64,000 nt of DNA from Omphiscola glabra (taxonomy: Eukaryota; Mollusca; Gastropoda; Lymnaeidae), in the NCBI GenBank assembly GCA_964017045.1, contig OZ024801.1:31669257-31733256 (forward strand). The letters run 5' to 3'. Below the pieces are notes generated by a model, which was given only the letters and a program-made list of their open reading frames with translations, was not told where the DNA came from and searched no databases. Numbering within the stretch: position 1 is the stretch's first letter; the number at the start of each line of letters is the position of its first letter. Shown in pieces: positions 56,377 through 64,000 of this stretch. The position numbers and the translations under genes were made by a program.

Positions 56377-58389
56377 CTCGGCACATGGTTAATTAGATAC
56401 ATTGACATACTCGGCACATGGTTAATTAGATACATTGACATACTCAACACATGTATAGTTAGATACATTAACATACTGGGCACATGGCTAGTTAGTTACA
56501 TTGACATACTCGGCCCATGTATAGTTAGGTACATTGACATACCCGGCACATGTATAGTTAGATACATTGACATACTGGGAACATGGCTAGTTAGTTACAT
56601 TGACATACTCGGCCCATGTATTGTTAGATACATTGACATACTCAACACATGTATAGTTAGATATATTAACATACTCGGCCCATGTATTGTTAGGTACATT
56701 GACATACTCGGCACATGGTTAATTAGATACATTGACATACTCGGAACAAGTCTAGTTAGATACATTGACATACTCGGCCCATGTATAGTTAGGTACATTG
56801 GCATACTCGGCACATGTATAATTAGATACATTGACATACTCGGCCCATGTGTAGTTAGGCACATTGACATACTTGACCCATGTAGAGTTAGATACATTGA
56901 CATACACGGCACATGTATAGTTAGGTACATTGATACACTCGGTTAATGCGCAGTTAGATACATTGACATACTCGGCACATGTATAGTTAGATACTTTGAC
57001 ATACACGGCATATTTATAGTTAATACATTGACGTACTCGGCACATGTATTGTTAGTTACATTGACATACTCGGCCTATGTAGAGTTAAATACATTGACAT
57101 ACTCAACACATGTATAGTTAGATACATTCACGTACTGTGCCCATGTATTGTTAGGTACATTGACATACTCGGCACATGGTTAGTTAGATACATTGACATA
57201 CTCGGCACATGTATAGTTAGATACATTGACATACTAGGCACATGGCTAGGTAGTTACATTGACATACTCGGCCCATGTATTGTTAGGTACATTGGCATAC
57301 TCGGAAAATGTATAGTTAGATACATTGAAATACTCGGCACATGTATAGTTATTTACATTGACATACTCGGCACATGGTTAGTTAGGTACATTGACATACT
57401 CGGCACATGCGTTGTTAGATACATTGACATAATCGGCACATGTATAGTTAGATACATTGACATACTCGGCACATGGTTAGTTAGATACATTGCCATACTC
57501 GGCCCATGTATAGTTAAGTACATTGGCATACTCGGCCTATGCATAGTTAGGTACATTGACATACTCGGCCCATGTATAGTTAGGTACGTTGACATAATCT
57601 GCACATGGTTAGCTATATACATTGACATACCCGGCACATGTATAGTTAGATACATCGACATACTCGGCCCATGTATAGTTAGTTACATTGGCATACTCGG
57701 CACATGTATAGTTAGATACATTGACATACTCGGCACATATATAGTTAGATACATTGACATACTCGGCACATGCATAGTTAGATACATAGGCATACTCGGC
57801 CCATGTATAGTTAGATACATCTACATACAAGGCACATGCATAATTAGATACATAGGCATACTCGGCACATGTATAGTTAGAAACATTGACATACTCGGCA
57901 CATGGTTAGTTAGATACATTGACATACTCGGCCCATGTATAGTTATATACATTGACATACTCGGCCCATGTATAGTTACGTTCATTGGCATACTCTGCCC
58001 ATGCATAGTTAGATACGTTGACACATTCGGCACATGGTTAGTTAGATACATTGACAAACTCGGGGCATGCATTGTTAGGTACATTGCCATACTCGGCACA
58101 TGTATAGTTAGATACATTGACATACTCGGCACATGTATAGTTAGATACATTGACATACTCGGCACATGTATAGTTAGATACATTGACATACTTGGCACAT
58201 GTATAGTAAGATACATTGACTTACTCGGCACACTGTTAGTTAGATACATTGACATACTTGACCCATGTATAGTTAGATACATTGACATACTCGGCACATG
58301 TATAGTTAGATACATTGACATACTCGGCACATGGTTAATTAGATACATTGACATACTCGGCACATGGTTAATTAGATACATTGACATAC
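56377..58389 (+). repeat. Mixed zone of HOR H and HOR G relatives
   Basis: The run 56480-57200 follows HOR H (offset 5,966 from 50514-51234) with changes such as GTTAAATAC and CATTCACGTAC. The run 57236-57720 follows HOR G (offset 9,957 from 47279). The run near 57900-58250 follows 54750-55070. Adjacent pieces of different HORs joined in register make this a recombination patchwork. Confidence 0.78.
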
Positions 58390-61300
58390 TCAACACATGT
58401 ATAGTTAGATACATTAACATACTGGGCACATGGCTAGTTAGTTACATTGACATACTCGGCCCATGTATTGTTAGATACATTGACATACTCAACACATGTA
58501 TAGTTAGATATATTAACATACTCGGCCCATGTATTGTTAGGTACATTGACATACTCGGCACATGGTTAATTAGATACATTGACATACTCGGAACAAGTCT
58601 AGTTAGATACATTGACATACTCGGCCCATGTATAGTTAGGTACATTGGCATACTCGGCACATGTATAATTAGATACATTGACATACTCGGCCCATGTGTA
58701 GTTAGGCACATTGACATACTTGACCCATGTATAGTTAGATACATTGACATACACGGCACATGTATAGTTAGGTACATTGATACACTCGGTTAATGCGCAG
58801 TTAGATACATTGACATACTCGGCACATGTATAGTTAGATACTTTGACATACACGGCATATTTATAGTTAATACATTGACGTACTCGGCACATGTATTGTT
58901 AGTTACATTGACATACTCGGCCTATGTAGAGTTAAATACATTGACATACTCAACACATGTATAGTTAGATACATTCACGTACTGTGCCCATGTATTGTTA
59001 GGTACATTGACATACTCGGCACATGGTTAGTTAGATACATTGACATACTCGGCACATGTATAGTTAGATACATTGACATACTAGGCACATGGCTAGGTAG
59101 TTACATTGACATACTCGGCCCATGTATAGTTAGGTACATTGGCATACTCGGAAAATGTATAGTTAGATACATTGAAATACTCGGCACATGTATAGTTATT
59201 TACATTGACATACTCGGCACATGGTTAGTTAGGTACATTGACATACTCAACACATGTATAGTTAGATACATTAACATACTGGGCACATGGCTAGTTAGTT
59301 ACATTGACATACTCGGCCCATGTATAGTTAGGTACATTGACATACCCGGCACATGTATAGTTAGATACATTGACATACTGGGAACATGGCTAGTTAGTTA
59401 CATTGACATACTCGGCCCATGTATTGTTAGATACATTGACATACTCAACACATGTATAGTTAGATATATTAACATACTCGGCCCATGTATTGTTAGGTAC
59501 ATTGACATACTCGGCACATGGTTAATTAGATACATTGACATACTCGGAACAAGTCTAGTTAGATACATTGACATACTCGGCCCATGTATAGTTAGGTACA
59601 TTGGCATACTCGGCACATGTATAATTAGATACATTGACATACTCGGCCCATGTGTAGTTAGGCACATTGACATACTTGACCCATGTATAGTTAGATACAT
59701 TGACATACACGGCACATGTATAGTTAGGTACATTGATACACTCGGTTAATGCGCAGTTAGATACATTGACATACTCGGCACATGTATAGTTAGATACTTT
59801 GACATACACGGCATATTTATAGTTAATACATTGACGTACTCGGCACATGTATTGTTAGTTACATTGACATACTCGGCCTATGTAGAGTTAAATACATTGA
59901 CATACTCAACACATGTATAGTTAGATACATTCACGTACTGTGCCCATGTATTGTTAGGTACATTGACATACTCGGCACATGGTTATTTAGATACATTGAC
60001 ATACTCGGCACATGTATAGTTAGATACATTGACATACTAGGCACATGGCTAGGTAGTTACATTGACATACTCGGCCCATGTATAGTTAGGTACATTGGCA
60101 TACTCGGAAAATGTATAGTTAGATACATTGAAATACTCGGCACATGTATAGTTATTTACATTGACATACTCGGCACATGGTTAGTTAGGTACATTGACAT
60201 ACTCGGCACATGCGTTGTTAGATACATTGACATAATCGGCACATGTATAGTTAGATACATTGACATACTCGGCACATGGTTAGTTAGATACATTGCCATA
60301 CTCGGCCCATGTATAGTTAAGTACATTGGCATACTCGGCCTATGCATAGTTAGGTACATTGACATACTCGGCCCATGTATAGTTAGGTACGTTGACATAA
60401 TATGCACATGGTTAGCTATATACATTGACATACCCGGCACATGTATAGTTAGATACATCGACATACTCGGCCCATGTATAGTTAGTTACATTAACATACT
60501 CGGCACATGTATAGTTAGATACATTGACATACTCGGCACATGCATAGTTAGATACATAGGCATACTCGGCCCATGTATAGTTAGATACATCTACATACTC
60601 GGCACATGTATAGTTAGATACATTGACATACTCGGCACATGGCTAGTTAGGTCATTGACATACTCGGCACATGGTTAGTTAGATACATTGACATACTCGG
60701 CCCATGTATAGTTAGATACATTGACATACTCGGCCCATGTATAGTTACGTACATTGGCATACTCGGCACATGCATAGTTAGATACATAGGCATACTCGGC
60801 ACATGGTTAATAGATACATTGACATACTCAACACATGTACAGTTAGGTACATTGGCATACTCGGCACATGTATAATTAGATACATTGACATACTCGGCCC
60901 ATGTATAGTTAGGCACATTGACATACTTGACCCATGTATTTTTAGATACATTGACATACACACCACATATATAGTTAGGTATTCATTGATACACTCGGCT
61001 ATGGCGCAGTTAGATACATTGACATACTCGGCACATGTATAGTTAGATACATTGACAGACTCGGCACAAGAATAGTTAGATACATTGACATACTCGGCAC
61101 ATGTATAGTTAGATACATCGACATACACGGCACATGTATAGTTAGGTACATTGACATACTCGGCACTTGTATAGTTAGATAAATTGACATACTCGGCACA
61201 TGTATAGTTAGATACATTGACATACTCGGCCCATGTATAGTTAGGGACATTGACATACTTGACCCATGTATAGTTAGATACATTGACATACTCGGCACAT

Positions 61301-61541
61301 GTATAGTTAGATACATTGACATACTCGGCACATGGTTAATTAGATACATTGACATACTCGGCACATGGTTAATTAGATACATTGACATACTCAACACATG
61401 TATAGTTAGATACATTAACATACTGGGCACATGGCTAGTTAGTTACATTGACATACTCGGCCCATGTATAGTTAGGTACATTGACATACCCGGCACATGT
61501 ATAGTTAGATACATTGACATACTGGGAACATGGCTAGTTAG
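58390..61541 (+). repeat. HOR I, copy 1 (3,100 bp period) with nested 956-bp repeat
   Basis: Landmarks at 58442-61541 recur 3,100 bp later (94 monomers minus 2 bases). Inside it, the run at 58442 on is repeated 956 bp later at 59398 on (29 monomers minus 1 base). The nested first unit is three monomers shorter at its left edge. The middle part (59920-60800) resembles HOR G and the right part (60800-61250) resembles 49820-50370, at offset 10,979 near its left end. Confidence 0.87.
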
Positions 61542-64000
61542 TTACATTGACATACTCGGCCCATGTATTGTTAGATACATTGACATACTCAACACATGTA
61601 TAGTTAGATATATTAACATACTCGGCCCATGTATTGTTAGGTACATTGACATACTCGGCACATGGTTAATTAGATACATTGACATACTCGGAACAAGTCT
61701 AGTTAGATACATTGACATACTCGGCCCATGTATAGTTAGGTACATTGGCATACTCGGCACATGTATAATTAGATACATTGACATACTCGGCCCATGTGTA
61801 GTTAGGCACATTGACATACTTGACCCATGTATAGTTAGATACATTGACATACACGGCACATGTATAGTTAGGTACATTGATACACTCGGTTAATGCGCAG
61901 TTAGATACATTGACATACTCGGCACATGTATAGTTAGATACTTTGACATACACGGCATATTTATAGTTAATACATTGACGTACTCGGCACATGTATTGTT
62001 AGTTACATTGACATACTCGGCCTATGTAGAGTTAAAGACATTGACATACTCAACACATGTATAGTTAGATACATTCACGTACTGTGCCCATGTATTGTTA
62101 GGTACATTGACATACTCGGCACATGGTTAGTTAGATACATTGACATACTCGGCACATGTATAGTTAGATACATTGACATACTAGGCACATGGCTAGGTAG
62201 TTACATTGACATACTCGGCCCATGTATAGTTAGGTACATTGGCATACTCGGAAAATGTATAGTTAGATACATTGAAATACTCGGCACATGTATAGTTATT
62301 TACATTGACATACTCGGCACATGGTTAGTTAGGTACATTGACATACTCAACACATGTATAGTTAGATACATTAACATACTGGGCACATGGCTAGTTAGTT
62401 ACATTGACATACTCGGCCCATGTATAGTTAGGTACATTGACATACCCGGCACATGTATAGTTAGATACATTGACATACTGGGAACATGGCTAGTTAGTTA
62501 CATTGACATACTCGGCCCATGTATTGTTAGATACATTGACATACTCAACACATGTATAGTTAGATATATTAACATACTCGGCCCATGTATTGTTAGGTAC
62601 ATTGACATACTCGGCACATGGTTAATTAGATACATTGACATACTCGGAACAAGTCTAGTTAGATACATTGACATACTCGGCCCATGTATAGTTAGGTACA
62701 TTGGCATACTCGGCACATGTATAATTAGATACATTGACATACTCGGCCCATGTGTAGTTAGGCACATTGACATACTTGACCCATGTATAGTTAGATACAT
62801 TGACATACACGGCACATGTATAGTTAGGTACATTGATACACTCGGTTAATGCGCAGTTAGATACATTGACATACTCGGCACATGTATAGTTAGATACTTT
62901 GACATACACGGCATATTTATAGTTAATACATTGACGTACTCGGCACATGTATTGTTAGTTACATTGACATACTCGGCCTATGTAGAGTTAAATACATTGA
63001 CATACTCAACACATGTATAGTTAGATACATTCACGTACTGTGCCCATGTATTGTTAGGTACATTGACATACTCGGCACATGGTTATTTAGATACATTGAC
63101 ATACTCGGCACATGTATAGTTAGATACATTGACATACTAGGCACATGGCTAGGTAGTTACATTGACATACTCGGCCCATGTATAGTTAGGTACATTGGCA
63201 TACTCGGAAAATGTATAGTTAGATACATTGAAATACTCGGCACATGTATAGTTATTTACATTGACATACTCGGCACATGGTTAGTTAGGTACATTGACAT
63301 ACTCGGCACATGCGTTGTTAGATACATTGACATAATCGGCACATGTATAGTTAGATACATTGACATACTCGGCACATGGTTAGTTAGATACATTGCCATA
63401 CTCGGCCCATGTATAGTTAAGTACATTGGCATACTCGGCCTATGCATAGTTAGGTACATTGACATACTCGGCCCATGTATAGTTAGGTACGTTGACATAA
63501 TATGCACATGGTTAGCTATATACATTGACATACCCGGCACATGTATAGTTAGATACATCGACATACTCGGCCCATGTATAGTTAGTTACATTAACATACT
63601 CGGCACATGTATAGTTAGATACATTGACATACTCGGCACATGCATAGTTAGATACATAGGCATACTCGGCCCATGTATAGTTAGATACATCTACATACTC
63701 GGCACATGTATAGTTAGATACATTGACATACTCGGCACATGGCTAGTTAGGTCATTGATATACTCGGCACATGGTTAGTTAGATACATTGACATACTCGG
63801 CCCATGTATAGTTAGATACATTGACATACTCGGCCCATGTATAGTTACGTACATTGGCATACTCGGCACATGCATAGTTAGATACATAGGCATACTCGGC
63901 ACATGGTTAATAGATACATTGACATACTCAACACATGTACAGTTAGGTACATTGGCATACTCGGCACATGTATAATTAGATACATTGACATACTCGGCCC
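61542..64000 (+). repeat. HOR I, copy 2, cut by window end
   Basis: Matches 58442-60900 at offset 3,100, including its own nested 956-bp repeat (61542 and 62498). Private changes include GTTAAAGACATTG near 62031 and GTCATTGATATAC near 63751. The window ends inside this copy, so the HOR continues to the right. Confidence 0.88.

Larger units (their letters stand above)
1..64000 (+). repeat. 33-bp satellite DNA array, about 1,940 monomers, open at both ends
   Basis: Every line of the window reads as head-to-tail copies of one 33-bp monomer in a single orientation. Counting the monomer from TTAGATAC, positions 7-19 (ACATTGACATACT) change little. Positions 3-6, 20-24 and 29-33 carry most variants: AGATAC, AGGTAC or AGTTAC at 3-8; CGGC, CAAC, TGGC or GGGC at 20-23; ACATG or CCATG at 24-28; TATAG, TATTG, GCTAG or GTTAAT at the end. 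Indels are short, mostly 1-4 bp. No stretch of unrelated sequence, transposon end or poly-A tract was seen. Organisation and length match eukaryotic satellite DNA. I do not recognise the family by name and cannot assign a species. Confidence 0.97.

Noticed and set aside
49735..61240. TTAGGG in GTTAGGGACATTG monomers (near 49735, 50331, 52044, 56293, 61233) and TTAGG in many AGGTAC monomers, as telomere repeats
   Set aside because: These are isolated single hexamers or pentamers produced by a one-base variant of the 33-bp monomer, not tandem telomere repeats.
1..64000. CRISPR array, because of regular short direct repeats
   Set aside because: The 33-bp units abut directly with no unique spacers, run for 64 kb, and have no cas genes or leader.
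1..64000. Bacterial sigma-70-like promoter in each monomer (TTGACA and TATAGT)
   Set aside because: The two boxes are only 13 bases apart, too close for a sigma-70 promoter. They occur in every monomer, and nothing else suggests a bacterial genome.
1..64000. CENP-B box in the monomers
   Set aside because: No match to the TTCG...CGGG pattern of the mammalian box was seen. Only the general idea of a conserved core in a satellite is retained as a hypothesis.

Overview
The whole 64 kb window is one uninterrupted, head-to-tail tandem array of a 33-bp satellite monomer, roughly 1,940 copies, all in the same orientation. I found no unique sequence, credible gene, RNA gene, transposon or other interruption from base 1 to base 64000, and the array runs off both ends. 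The consensus monomer (an exact copy lies at 10211-10243) is AT-rich, 12 G/C in 33. It starts TTAGATACATTGACATAC and ends with a variable half carrying CATG at monomer positions 25-28. An array of this length and organisation points to heterochromatin (centromeric, pericentromeric or subtelomeric) of a eukaryote with satellite-rich chromosomes. The sequence does not let me name the organism.

Because 33 is a multiple of 3, one plus-strand frame (period YIDILGTCIVR) and two minus-strand frames (periods MYLTIHVPSMS and NVSNYTCAEYV) stay open through the monomer. This yields many apparent ORFs, the longest 540 codons. I judge them arithmetic by-products, not genes.

Above the monomer the window is a mosaic of higher-order repeats (HORs), recognisable by diagnostic variants and small indels. 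From left to right: HOR A (about 2.34 kb, 1-5010); a mixed zone with 11-mer and 6-mer doublets (5011-8329); HOR B (3,328 bp, two apparently identical copies, 8330-14985); HOR C (2,043 and 3,228 bp plus a partial copy, 14986-22451); a loosely ordered zone (22452-29150); HOR D (1,482/1,548 bp, 29151-32580); a linker (32581-33059); HOR E (two copies 4,349 bp apart, 33060-35453 and 37409-39802); HOR F (2,837 bp, 38700-44383); a mixed zone (44384-46449); HOR G (two copies 6,561 bp apart) enclosing HOR H (1,714 bp tandem), 46450-56376; a mixed zone (56377-58389); and HOR I (3,100 bp with a nested 956-bp repeat, 58390-64000).

Nested doublets of 6 monomers (198 bp), 8 monomers (263 bp) and 11 monomers (363 bp) recur. 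The HOR lengths measured are all slightly less than a multiple of 33, because small deletions inside them were copied along. The pattern fits repeated unequal exchange or segmental amplification acting on blocks of tens to about 200 monomers. The most interesting material is the layered amplification history, the conserved 13-bp core beside a variable half, the hairpin-forming dyad at each monomer junction, and the linked monomer cassettes that recur across the array but are missing from a 12-kb domain.
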